Below, piece by piece: positions 8,168 through 15,807 of a stretch of DNA of 28,659 nucleotides. The notes under the pieces were generated by a model, which was not told the origin of the DNA, ran no database searches, and saw only the letters and a program-made list of their open reading frames with translations. Each line of letters opens with the position of its first letter. Position 1 is the stretch's first letter. The DNA is from an uncultured Oscillospiraceae bacterium (GTDB lineage Bacteria > Bacillota > Clostridia > Oscillospirales > Oscillospiraceae): contig CAKTIE010000019.1 in NCBI GenBank assembly GCA_934565655.1, positions 1 to 28,659 of the forward strand, given 5' to 3'. Made by a program: the position numbers and the translations under genes.

Positions 8168-9580
8168 TTGGAACGAAAGAATGTTGTCCTGTCTGACGCG
8201 GACATGGAGCGTCAGCGGGAATTTACCGAAAAAATAAAAGAGCTGCACATCCAGCGGGGCAAGACCGTCCATGCGCTGGTGGATACCTTCGGCTGCCAGC
8301 AGAACGTGGCCGACAGCCAGCACATCATGGGCATGCTGGAGGCCATGGGCTGCGAATTCGTCACCGAGCCTGCCCAGGCGGACATCATCGTGCTGAACAC
8401 CTGCGCCATCCGCGACCACGCGGAAAAGCGGGTCTACGGCAATCTGGGCGCCCTGACCCACACCAAGAAGGCCAATCCGGAGCAGATCATCTGCCTGTGC
8501 GGCTGCATGGCCCAGCGGCCCGAGGTGGCGGAAAAGGTGCGCCAGTCCTACCGCCATGTGGATCTGGTATTCGGCCCCCAGGCCCTATGGAAGTTCCCGG
8601 AGCTTTTGTGGCAGGTCTATACCCGCCGGGGCCGGGTGTTCTCCGTGGAGGACGAGCACGGCTCCATTGCTGAGGGTATGCCGGTGGTGCGTGAGGGCCG
8701 CACCCGTGCGTGGGTCAGCATCATGTACGGCTGCAACAACTTCTGCTCCTACTGCATTGTGCCCTATGTCCGGGGCCGCGAGCGCAGCCGCGACCCGGAG
8801 CAGATCATCCGCGAGGTGCGAGAGCTGGCTGCCGAGGGGTACAAGGAGATCACCCTGCTGGGCCAGAACGTCAACTCCTACGGCAAAGACCTCGGCACCG
8901 GCTATGACTTTGCCGACCTGCTGGCCGCATTGGACGAAATTCCCGGCGACTATCTCATCCGCTTCATGTCCTCCCAGCCCAAGGACGCCAGCTTCAAGCT
9001 GTTCGACACCATGGCCCGGTGTAAGCATGTGGCCAAGCAGCTGCACCTCCCCGTGCAGTCCGGCTGCGACCGGGTGCTGCGGGCCATGCACCGCCCCTAT
9101 GACAAGGCCCGGTACTTAGAGCTGATCACCTACGCCCGGAAGGTCATGCCGGAGTTGGTGCTGACCAGCGACGTGATCATCGGCTTCCCCGGCGAGACGG
9201 AGGCCGAAGCCATGGAGACGGTGGCGCTGGTGGAGCAGGTGCGGTTCGACGCCCTGTTCACCTTCATCTTCTCGCCCCGGCCCGGCACGCCCGCCGCCAA
9301 AATGGAGGATCCCGTCCCCCGTGCGGAAAAGCAGGTGTGGTTTGACCGGCTGTGCGATGCCCAGAACAAGATCTCCGAGGAGATCCATGCCCAGTATGTG
9401 GGCCGCACCCTCCGCTGCCTGATCGACGGCGAGAGTGATGACAGCCGCTGGCCCCTGACGGCCCGCACCGCCGGAGGACGGCTGGTGCATCTGGTGGGCG
9501 ACAAGGCCGCCATCGGCACTTATCACGACGTAAAGATCACCGACAGCAACACCTGGGCGCTGTTCGGCGAGATGGCATAA
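8168..9580 (+). CDS. miaB: tRNA-2-methylthio-N6-isopentenyladenosine37 synthase MiaB
   Basis: This 470-residue radical-SAM methylthiotransferase adds sulfur and a methyl group to i6A37 of tRNA, downstream of MiaA. The N-terminal methylthiotransferase domain has the three cysteines of the auxiliary [4Fe-4S] cluster: C43 (FGCQQN), C79 (NTCAIRDHAEKRVYGN) and C113 (CGCMAQRPEV). The radical-SAM motif is CNNFCSYC (C189, C193, C196) in a MYGCNNFCSYCIVPYVRGRE block that is typical of MiaB. A C-terminal TRAM domain (about 400-468) binds tRNA. A TTG start is chosen because of the strong ribosome binding site at 8156-8163; the GTG five codons earlier lacks one. It opens the mismatch-repair/tRNA-modification run and lies 18 bases before mutS. 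Its partner miaA is three genes downstream. Confidence 0.95.
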   Translation: MERKNVVLSDADMERQREFTEKIKELHIQRGKTVHALVDTFGCQQNVADSQHIMGMLEAMGCEFVTEPAQADIIVLNTCAIRDHAEKRVYGNLGALTHTKKANPEQIICLCGCMAQRPEVAEKVRQSYRHVDLVFGPQALWKFPELLWQVYTRRGRVFSVEDEHGSIAEGMPVVREGRTRAWVSIMYGCNNFCSYCIVPYVRGRERSRDPEQIIREVRELAAEGYKEITLLGQNVNSYGKDLGTGYDFADLLAALDEIPGDYLIRFMSSQPKDASFKLFDTMARCKHVAKQLHLPVQSGCDRVLRAMHRPYDKARYLELITYARKVMPELVLTSDVIIGFPGETEAEAMETVALVEQVRFDALFTFIFSPRPGTPAAKMEDPVPRAEKQVWFDRLCDAQNKISEEIHAQYVGRTLRCLIDGESDDSRWPLTARTAGGRLVHLVGDKAAIGTYHDVKITDSNTWALFGEMA

Positions 9581-9598
9581 GTTTGAAAGGAGTCCCCT

Positions 9599-12199
9599 AT
9601 GGCAGAACTGACCCCCATGATGCAGCAATACCTGCAAATAAAGGAACAGAATCAGGACGCCATCCTGTTCTTCCGTCTGGGTGACTTCTATGAGATGTTC
9701 GGTGCCGACGCCAAAACGGCGTCCCGCGAGCTGGATCTGACGCTGACCAGCCGGGACAAGAGCAAGGACAAGCCCGTCGAGGAGCGGATGCCCATGTGCG
9801 GCGTGCCCTACCACGCGGCGGACTCCTATATTGCCCGGCTCATCGCCAAGGGCTATAAGGTGGCCATCTGCGAGCAGACGGAGGATCCCGCCCAGGCCAA
9901 GGGTCTGGTGAAGCGGGACATCATCCGCGTGGTGACCCCCGGCACGGTCATCGACAGCGCCTGTCTGGACGAGGGCCGCTCCAACTTCTGCGCCGGCATC
10001 TATCTGGACGACGATTACGCTGCTGTGTGCGTCTGCGACATCACCACCGGCAAGGCCCACGCCACCGCCTTTTCCGGCGGCGAGCGGGTGAAGCAGCTCA
10101 TCAACGAGCTGGGCCGCTTTTCCCCTGCCGAGGCGGTGGTCAACGAGACCGCTTTTTTCGACGAAACGCTTCACAGCTTCCTGCAGGACAAGCTGAACTG
10201 CCATCTGGAGAAGCTGCCTTCCGGCCGCTTCCAGATGGAGGCCTCCGAGCGGCTGATCCGCCGCCAGTTCGGTGACGACGCGCTGCACCGCCTGCCGAGG
10301 GATAACCCGGCGGTGTTTCTGGCGCTGGGCGCGCTGCTGAGCTACCTGCATGAGACGCAGAAGACCGACCTGTCCCATGTGGACGATCTGGAATACTACC
10401 GCCGGGGCCAGTTCATGGAGCTGGATCTGACGGCCCGGCGCAATCTGGAGCTGACCGAGACTCTCCGCAGCAAGGAGAAGAAGGGCAGTCTCCTGTGGGT
10501 GCTGGACAAGACGAAAACCGCCATGGGCGGCCGCATGATGCGCTCGTGGCTGGAGCGTCCCCTGCTGTCCGTCACGGAGATCGACCGGCGCAATGCCGCC
10601 GTGGCGGCGCTGGCCGAGAACACCATGGCCCGTGAGGAGCTGATACTGGCTCTGCAGGGCATCTCCGACATGGAGCGTCTGGTGGGCCGCATCGTGTACG
10701 GCACGGCAGGCGGCCGGGATCTGGTCTCCCTCCGCACCGCCATGGAGCGCCTGCCCCAGGTGAAGGCCCAGCTGTCCTGCTTTGACAAGGGCCGTCTGTG
10801 CCAGCTGAACGAGGAGCTGGACGACCTGAACGATCTGGCCGCCCTCATCGGCCAGACGCTGGTGGACGAGCCGCCCTTTTCCGTCCGCGAGGGCGAGATG
10901 ATCCGTGAGGGCTTCGACCCGGAGGTGGATCGTCTGCGGAGCATCCTCCACGGCGGCAAGGACGTGATCGTCCGCATGGAGGCCGCCGAAAAGGAAAGGA
11001 CCGGCATCCGCACCCTGAAGATCGGCTACAACAAGGTGTTCGGCTACTATATCGAGGTGTCCAACTCCTTTAAGGATCAGGTGCCGGAGAGCTATATCCG
11101 CAAGCAGACGCTGGTCAACGGCGAGCGGTACATCACCCAGGAACTGAAGGATCTGGAGCACGACATTCTCTCCGCCAACGACCGCATCACGGCGCTGGAA
11201 TACCAGCTGTTCACCGATCTGCGGCTGCATATCGCCGCGCAGGCCGCCCGGGTGCAGCAGGCCGCCGCGCTGGTGGCGGAGCTGGACGCGCTGTGCTCGC
11301 TGGCCGCCGTGGCCGTGAAGAACAACTACTGCTGCCCCGTGGTGGACGAGTCCGGCGTCATCGAAATTCACGACGGCCGCCATCCGGTGGTGGAGCAGAT
11401 GCGGCGGGACAGCATGTTCGTCCCCAATGACACCTACATGGGCGTCAAAGACGACCGGGTGGCCATCATCACCGGCCCCAACATGGCCGGTAAATCCACC
11501 TATATGCGTCAGGTGGCGCTGATCGTGCTGATGGCGCAGATCGGCTCCTTCGTGCCTGCCCGGGCCGCCCGCATCGGCGTGGTGGATCGCATTTTCACCC
11601 GCATCGGCGCCAGCGACGATCTGTCCGCCGGACAGTCCACCTTCATGGTGGAGATGACGGAGGTCAGCGACATTCTCAAGTCCGCCACGGCGGACAGCCT
11701 GCTGATTCTGGACGAGATCGGCCGGGGCACCTCTACCTTCGACGGCATGTCCATTGCCCGGGCCGTGCTGGAATACTGCGCCGACCCGAAAAAGCTGGGG
11801 GCCAAGACCCTGTTCGCCACCCACTATCACGAGCTGACGGCCCTGGAGGGTGAGCTTCCCGGCGTCCGCAACTATAACATCGCCGTCCGTACACGGGGCG
11901 AGGATATCATCTTCCTGCGGAAGATCATCTCCGGCGGCGCCGACCGCAGCTACGGCATCGAGGTGGCCAAGCTGGCGGGCCTGCCCAGGCAGGTGCTGAC
12001 CCGCGCCCGCCACATTTTACAGGAGCTGGAGGACGAGGCGGGCAAGCCCCACGCCGCCCCCGCGGAAACGGATCAGGTGTCGCTGGAGGCCCTCAGCGAG
12101 AGTGCGGTCATCGACCAGCTCCGCCGTGCGCAGGTGGACACACTCAGCCCGCTGGAGGCACTGAATTTACTGTACGAATTGAAAAACAAGCTGCAATGA
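9599..12199 (+). CDS. mutS: DNA mismatch repair protein MutS
   Basis: This 866-residue protein recognises mismatches and small loops and starts repair with MutL. The mismatch-contacting motif is FYEMF (F30, Y31, E32). Connector, lever and clamp domains follow. The C-terminal ABC-type ATPase has Walker A GPNMAGKST (626-634), the signature block around DDLSAGQSTFMVEM, Walker B with D705/E706 (LLILDEIGRGTSTFDG) and the switch His in ATHYHELT. The last 40 residues match the short C-terminal oligomerisation tail. The length is usual. The ATG is preceded by GAAAGGAG (9585-9592) and the gene is 18 bases after miaB. It is co-transcribed with mutL, though a two-hairpin repeat sits between the two. Confidence 0.98.
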   Translation: MAELTPMMQQYLQIKEQNQDAILFFRLGDFYEMFGADAKTASRELDLTLTSRDKSKDKPVEERMPMCGVPYHAADSYIARLIAKGYKVAICEQTEDPAQAKGLVKRDIIRVVTPGTVIDSACLDEGRSNFCAGIYLDDDYAAVCVCDITTGKAHATAFSGGERVKQLINELGRFSPAEAVVNETAFFDETLHSFLQDKLNCHLEKLPSGRFQMEASERLIRRQFGDDALHRLPRDNPAVFLALGALLSYLHETQKTDLSHVDDLEYYRRGQFMELDLTARRNLELTETLRSKEKKGSLLWVLDKTKTAMGGRMMRSWLERPLLSVTEIDRRNAAVAALAENTMAREELILALQGISDMERLVGRIVYGTAGGRDLVSLRTAMERLPQVKAQLSCFDKGRLCQLNEELDDLNDLAALIGQTLVDEPPFSVREGEMIREGFDPEVDRLRSILHGGKDVIVRMEAAEKERTGIRTLKIGYNKVFGYYIEVSNSFKDQVPESYIRKQTLVNGERYITQELKDLEHDILSANDRITALEYQLFTDLRLHIAAQAARVQQAAALVAELDALCSLAAVAVKNNYCCPVVDESGVIEIHDGRHPVVEQMRRDSMFVPNDTYMGVKDDRVAIITGPNMAGKSTYMRQVALIVLMAQIGSFVPARAARIGVVDRIFTRIGASDDLSAGQSTFMVEMTEVSDILKSATADSLLILDEIGRGTSTFDGMSIARAVLEYCADPKKLGAKTLFATHYHELTALEGELPGVRNYNIAVRTRGEDIIFLRKIISGGADRSYGIEVAKLAGLPRQVLTRARHILQELEDEAGKPHAAPAETDQVSLEALSESAVIDQLRRAQVDTLSPLEALNLLYELKNKLQ

Positions 12200-12204
12200 G
12201 CCGC

Positions 12205-12281
12205 GGCGGCCTGAGGGCAGGCCGCCCTACGGAAATTCTATTGACACCCGTGCGTAGGGCGGGGTGCCCTCACCCCGCCGC
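12205..12281 (+). repeat. Dispersed two-hairpin intergenic repeat, copy 1 (mutS-mutL gap)
   Basis: Hairpin 1 is GGCGGCCT/AGGCCGCC (12205-12212, 12219-12226). Then come CCCTACGGAAATTCTATT and hairpin 2, GGCGGGGTG-ccct-CACCCCGCC (12258-12279). The 29 bases 12253-12281 are identical to 27371-27399. GCCCTACG (12224-12231) and CGTAGGGC (12253-12260) could also pair. It fills most of the mutS-mutL gap. Confidence 0.8.
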
Positions 12282-12298
12282 CAGTATAAGGAGGAACC

Positions 12299-14257
12299 AT
12301 GCCGCAGATCCAATGTTTGCCGCCCCATGTGGCGGATCTTATCGCCGCCGGCGAGGTGGTGGAGCGTCCCGCCAGCGTCATGAAGGAGCTGCTGGAGAAC
12401 GCCATCGACGCGGGCGCGTCCGCCATCGTGGCGGAGATCGAGCGCGGCGGCCTGACCTATATCCGCATCACCGACAACGGCTGCGGCATCCCGGCGGAGC
12501 AGCTGCCCACCGCCTTCCTGCGCCACGCCACCAGCAAGCTCCACGCCGCCGCCGATCTGGCGGCCATCGGCACGCTGGGCTTCCGGGGCGAGGCACTGGC
12601 CGCCATTGCCGCCGTCAGCCGGGTGGATATCTTCTCCCGCGCCGCAGGTGAGGATATGGGTGCTTCCCTCCATCTGGAGGGCGGCGTTCCCGGCCAGGCG
12701 GAGCCTACCGGCTGCCCGGAGGGCACCACCATCTGCGTCCGCGACCTCTTTTACAACACCCCCGCCCGGATGAAGTTCATGAAGAAGGACAGCGCCGAGG
12801 GCACCGCCGTGTCCGGCGTGGTGCAGCATCTGGCGCTGAGCCACCCCGACGTGTCCTTCAAGCTGATCCGCGACGGACAGGAGGTGCTCCACACCCCCGG
12901 CGACGGGCAGCTGCTGTCCGCCATCTACGCCGCTATGGGCCGCGATTTCGCCCTGGGCCTGCTGCCCATCTCCGGCAGCGGCGGCGACGTGAAGGTGGAG
13001 GGTTTCGTCACCAAACCCCTCAACGGCCACGGCAGCCGCGGCAAGCAGGTGCTGTTCGTCAACGGCCGCTTCGTCAAGTCCCAGTTGCTGACGGCGGCGC
13101 TGGAGGAGGCCTATAAGAACCAACTTCTCAAGGGCCGGTTCCCCGGCTGCGTGCTGCATGTGACGCTGCCCAAGGACATGGTGGACGTAAACGTCCACCC
13201 CGCCAAAACGGTGGTGAAATTCGTATCCGACAAGACCGTGTTCGACGCGGTGTATTATACCATTCTGGATGCCCTCAACGCCGAAAAGGCCCCGCAGCGG
13301 GCGGAAAAGGAACCATCCTTCTTCCAGAAAATGACGGCCCAGGAGTTCAAGGCCGCCGCGCCCGCGGAGGAGAAAAAGCCGCTGGGCAGCTTTACCGCCC
13401 GGCCCGCCGCCCCGGCCACGAAAAATGTCATCCGGGACAGCGTCCCCGCCATGGCCCAGCGGCCCCACAGCGCCGAGACCATCTATGTCCATGACGTTGT
13501 ACAGCAGGAAAAGACCGCCATCGCGGCCTCTCCCCTGACGGGCCGCACCTATGAGATCACCCCGCCTGAAAAGGCGGAGCCCGCGGCGGAAGCCATCCCC
13601 GCGCCGGCGGCCGAGGAGCCGCCCGCTCCCGCGCAGGAGTCCATTCCCCTGCCTCAGGAGCCGGAGCAGCAGACCATGGAGCCGGTAAAGGAAGCCCCGT
13701 GGCGCATGGTGGGCGAGGTGCTGAAAACCTACATCATCTGCGAGGATGAACACGACACCGTGTGGCTCATCGACAAGCACGCCGCCCACGAGCGGCTGCG
13801 CTTCGACGCATTGAAGGCCAACCGCCAGCCCCTGATGGCCCAGCCGCTGCTGACGCCCGTCACCGTGGCGCTGGAGCCGGAGGCCTACGCCGCCGTGCTG
13901 GACGACCTGTCTCTCCTGCAGGAGTTCGGCTTTGTGTGCGAGGACTTCGGCGGCGGCACGGTGCTGATCCGTGAGGTTCCGGCGGACATTCTGGCGGCGG
14001 ACGCCGCCGCCATCCTGGAGGAGCTGGCCCAGAAGCTGGCCCTGGGCCGGGCCGACCCGGAGGGCGCACGGGACGAGCTGCTGCACACCATGGCCTGCAA
14101 AAGCGCCATCAAGGCCGGCATGACCACCGACGCCACCGAGCTGGCGGCGCTGGTGGAAAAGGTGCAGTCGGGCGAGATCCTCTACTGCCCCCATGGCCGT
14201 CCGGTCAAATACAAGCTGAGCAAATACGACATCGAGAAGATGTTCAAACGAGCATAG
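12299..14257 (+). CDS. mutL: DNA mismatch repair protein MutL, endonuclease-type
   Basis: This 652-residue protein couples MutS mismatch recognition to strand incision. The N-terminal GHKL ATPase has ELLENAIDAGA (E30, N34), DNGCGI (59-64), ATSK (77-80) and GFRGEAL (94-100). A Pro/Ala/Glu-rich linker (about 340-470) leads to the C-terminal dimerisation/nuclease domain. Nuclease motifs are DKHAAHERLRFD (from D492; consensus DQHAx2Ex4E, the last Glu here Asp), ACKSAIKA (consensus ACR-type) and CPHGRP (630-635). These imply a metal-dependent nicking enzyme, as expected in bacteria lacking MutH. AAGGAGG (12288-12294) precedes the ATG. The stop codon directly abuts the MITE-like element at 14258. 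Confidence 0.97.
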   Translation: MPQIQCLPPHVADLIAAGEVVERPASVMKELLENAIDAGASAIVAEIERGGLTYIRITDNGCGIPAEQLPTAFLRHATSKLHAAADLAAIGTLGFRGEALAAIAAVSRVDIFSRAAGEDMGASLHLEGGVPGQAEPTGCPEGTTICVRDLFYNTPARMKFMKKDSAEGTAVSGVVQHLALSHPDVSFKLIRDGQEVLHTPGDGQLLSAIYAAMGRDFALGLLPISGSGGDVKVEGFVTKPLNGHGSRGKQVLFVNGRFVKSQLLTAALEEAYKNQLLKGRFPGCVLHVTLPKDMVDVNVHPAKTVVKFVSDKTVFDAVYYTILDALNAEKAPQRAEKEPSFFQKMTAQEFKAAAPAEEKKPLGSFTARPAAPATKNVIRDSVPAMAQRPHSAETIYVHDVVQQEKTAIAASPLTGRTYEITPPEKAEPAAEAIPAPAAEEPPAPAQESIPLPQEPEQQTMEPVKEAPWRMVGEVLKTYIICEDEHDTVWLIDKHAAHERLRFDALKANRQPLMAQPLLTPVTVALEPEAYAAVLDDLSLLQEFGFVCEDFGGGTVLIREVPADILAADAAAILEELAQKLALGRADPEGARDELLHTMACKSAIKAGMTTDATELAALVEKVQSGEILYCPHGRPVKYKLSKYDIEKMFKRA

Positions 14258-14444
14258 TACCATCGAATGACAAGGGCAGACGCGGTTTTGACGGGCAGAA
14301 ATGCGTGGCACCTGCCAGCGATGGATTTTCGAGTGATTTTTGGTTTTTGAGACGCAGGCGGGCTGACGCCCGCCAAGGTGAAAAGGGCAAAAAGCGCCGG
14401 AAAGACACGCTGTCAGGCGTGTTTGCCCTTGTCAATCGATGGTA
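14258..14444. mobile_element. MITE-like element with 27-base inverted ends and TA flanks
   Basis: The left end (14258-14284) and the reverse complement of the right end (14418-14444) match at 24 of 27 positions. Two of the three differences would be G-U pairs in RNA. Each end starts with TA, so the unit can be read as a 183-base element flanked by a TA target duplication, as in IS630/Tc1-mariner-derived MITEs. An internal hairpin lies at 14357-14374 (GGCGGGC-tgac-GCCCGCC). There is no coding capacity of its own. Removing it with one TA would leave an 18-base mutL-miaA gap, normal for this operon. The class is inferred from structure only. Confidence 0.75.
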
Positions 14445-14446
14445 TC

Positions 14447-14452
14447 AAGGAG
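14447..14452 (+). promoter_or_regulatory. Ribosome binding site that decides the miaA start
   Basis: AAGGAG, eight bases before ATG 14461, begins three bases after the inverted end of the MITE-like element. The reading frame stays open upstream to 14305, but those codons lie inside the element and have no ribosome binding site, so the longer start is an artefact. Confidence 0.85.
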
Positions 14453-14460
14453 TAACAGCA

Positions 14461-15402
14461 ATGGCCACAGTGCTTTGCGTGGTGGGCCCCACCGCCACCG
14501 GAAAAACGAAAATGGGCGTGGCGCTGGCCAAGCGCTTTAACGGCGAGGTGGTCAGCGTGGACTCCATGCAGATCTACCGCGGCATGGCGGTGGGCACCGC
14601 CGCGCCCACGATCGAGGAGATGGAGGGCATCCCCCACCACATGGTGGCCGTGGCCGATCCGGCGGAAAGCTGGTCGGTGGCACGGTATGTGCAGGCGGCC
14701 GACGCATGCGTACAGGATATCCTGAGCCGCGGCAGGCTGCCGGTGCTGGTGGGCGGCACGGGTCTCTATCTGGACGCCCTGATCCGGGGGACGGACTTCG
14801 CCGCCGGATCCCAGGGCACGGAAATACGGCAGGCATTGCAGCACCGCGCCCGGACGGAGGGCATCGAAGCGCTGCTGGAGGAGCTGCGGAAGATCGACCC
14901 CACAGCGGCGGAAAAGCTGCACCTGCGGGATGAAAAGCGCATCATCCGCGCCCTGGAGGTGTGGCAGGAGACCGGTCGGACCATCACGGAGCACGACGCG
15001 CTGGAGCGGCAGCGTCCCCCCAAGTATGACGCCCTCTATATCGGTCTGGATTTTGAGGACCGGCAGGATCTCCGCGACCGCATCGACCGCCGGGTGGACG
15101 CCATGGTGGCGCAGGGACTGCTGGCGGAGGTGGAGGCCCTGCTGTCCGGTGGCCTGCCCCGTGACGCCACGGCCTTACAGGCCATCGGCTATAAGCAGTT
15201 TCTTGCGGTGGCCGAGGGCACAGCCACCACGGAGGAGGCCATCGCCGAGGTGAAGCTCCGCTCCCGGCAGTACGCCAAGCGGCAGCTGACATGGCTGCGG
15301 CGGAACCCCGACATTTTCTGGGTACGCTGGCAGCGCGATCCAAATTTCCCGGAGGGTCTGCAAAAAGCGACAGAATATCTCCACAGCCGTGGTTTATGCT
15401 GA
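14461..15402 (+). CDS. miaA: tRNA dimethylallyltransferase MiaA
   Basis: This 313-residue enzyme transfers the dimethylallyl group of DMAPP to N6 of A37 in tRNAs reading UNN codons; MiaB, encoded upstream, then thiomethylates the product. The P-loop is GPTATGKT (9-16). The catalytic block is VDSMQIYRGMAVGTAAPT (D34, S35, Q37), followed by PVLVGGTGLYLDAL for the core. The basic ALQAIGYKQF and RSRQYAKRQLTWLRR blocks near the C-terminus bind tRNA. The length is normal from this start; the open frame before it belongs to the MITE-like element. It is followed by hfq after 63 bases, the widespread miaA-hfq order. Confidence 0.97.
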   Translation: MATVLCVVGPTATGKTKMGVALAKRFNGEVVSVDSMQIYRGMAVGTAAPTIEEMEGIPHHMVAVADPAESWSVARYVQAADACVQDILSRGRLPVLVGGTGLYLDALIRGTDFAAGSQGTEIRQALQHRARTEGIEALLEELRKIDPTAAEKLHLRDEKRIIRALEVWQETGRTITEHDALERQRPPKYDALYIGLDFEDRQDLRDRIDRRVDAMVAQGLLAEVEALLSGGLPRDATALQAIGYKQFLAVAEGTATTEEAIAEVKLRSRQYAKRQLTWLRRNPDIFWVRWQRDPNFPEGLQKATEYLHSRGLC

Positions 15403-15428
15403 ATCACGGCGGAGGTCGTCTCATAGAG

Positions 15429-15467
15429 ATAGCGTCCGTACAAAAAGACATATCAGGAGGACGCTAT
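15429..15467 (+). promoter_or_regulatory. Possible translation-control hairpin over the hfq start
   Basis: ATAGCGTCC (15429-15437) is perfectly complementary to GGACGCTAT (15459-15467). The downstream arm contains the last GG of the ribosome binding site AGGAGG (15455-15460) and the AT of the ATG. The 21-base loop is A-rich (ACAAAAAGACA), of the kind Hfq itself can bind. No experimental support is available. Confidence 0.5.
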
Positions 15468-15699
15468 GCAAAAGACAAACAATTTACAGGAAGTATTTCT
15501 GACCCAGGCCCGGAAGCAGAAGATCCCCGTCACCATGTTTCTGGTGAACGGCTTCCAGCTGCGGGGCCTGATCACCGGGTTTGACTGCTTTGTGGTGGTG
15601 CTGGACAGCGAGGGCCGCCAGCAGGTGATCTACAAGCACGCCATCTCCACCATCGCCCCGGCAAGAGCGATCAGCTTTCAGGAGCCGGAGGAGATGTAA
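15466..15699 (+). CDS. hfq: RNA chaperone Hfq
   Basis: This 77-residue Sm-like protein forms a hexameric ring that binds sRNAs and mRNAs. The N-terminal helix is [14 protein letters not shown]. Sm1 is [20 protein letters not shown], continuing into FVVVL, and Sm2 contains the hallmark YKHAIST (Hfq consensus YKHAIS). The C-terminal tail is short, as in Firmicutes. AGGAGG (15455-15460) lies six bases before the ATG. It follows miaA and may be translated under control of the inverted repeat at 15429-15467. Identity is clear from the Sm2 block and gene order; how much sRNA regulation depends on it in this group is unknown. Confidence 0.97.
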   Translation: MQKTNNLQEVFLTQARKQKIPVTMFLVNGFQLRGLITGFDCFVVVLDSEGRQQVIYKHAISTIAPARAISFQEPEEM

Positions 15700-15721
15700 A
15701 ACTGCCAACCAGAACGGTATC

Positions 15722-15756
15722 GGCGGGCCGTCGGGGACGCCAGCCCCTACGAAATT
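15722..15756 (+). repeat. Dispersed intergenic repeat, partial copy 3 (hfq-adaptor gap)
   Basis: A GC-rich imperfect hairpin (CGTC-ggg-GACG, 15729-15739) is followed by CCCTACGAAATT (15745-15756), as after hairpin 1 of the copies at 12205 and 27324. Hairpin 2 is absent, so this is a truncated or diverged copy. It occupies the 108-base gap between hfq and the adaptor gene. Confidence 0.55.
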
Positions 15757-15807
15757 TTCACAGACATATACACGCAAATACGCACAGATACACATAAGGA
15801 GCGGGAT

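Noticed and set aside
9116..12013. A 965-residue open frame on the minus strand opposite mutS
   Set aside because: It lies wholly opposite a clear mutS with all motifs, has low-complexity His/Gly/Leu/Gln-rich content, and has no ribosome binding site. It is a third-position GC shadow.
12241..12246. TTGACA in the mutS-mutL gap as a promoter for mutL
   Set aside because: No -10-like hexamer occurs at a fitting distance; the next bases are the GC-rich repeat hairpin.
12227..14311. A 694-residue minus-strand frame opposite mutL, and similar long frames opposite ftsH and hfq-sepF
   Set aside because: They run across several gene boundaries and repeats without motifs, as expected from GC bias rather than coding.
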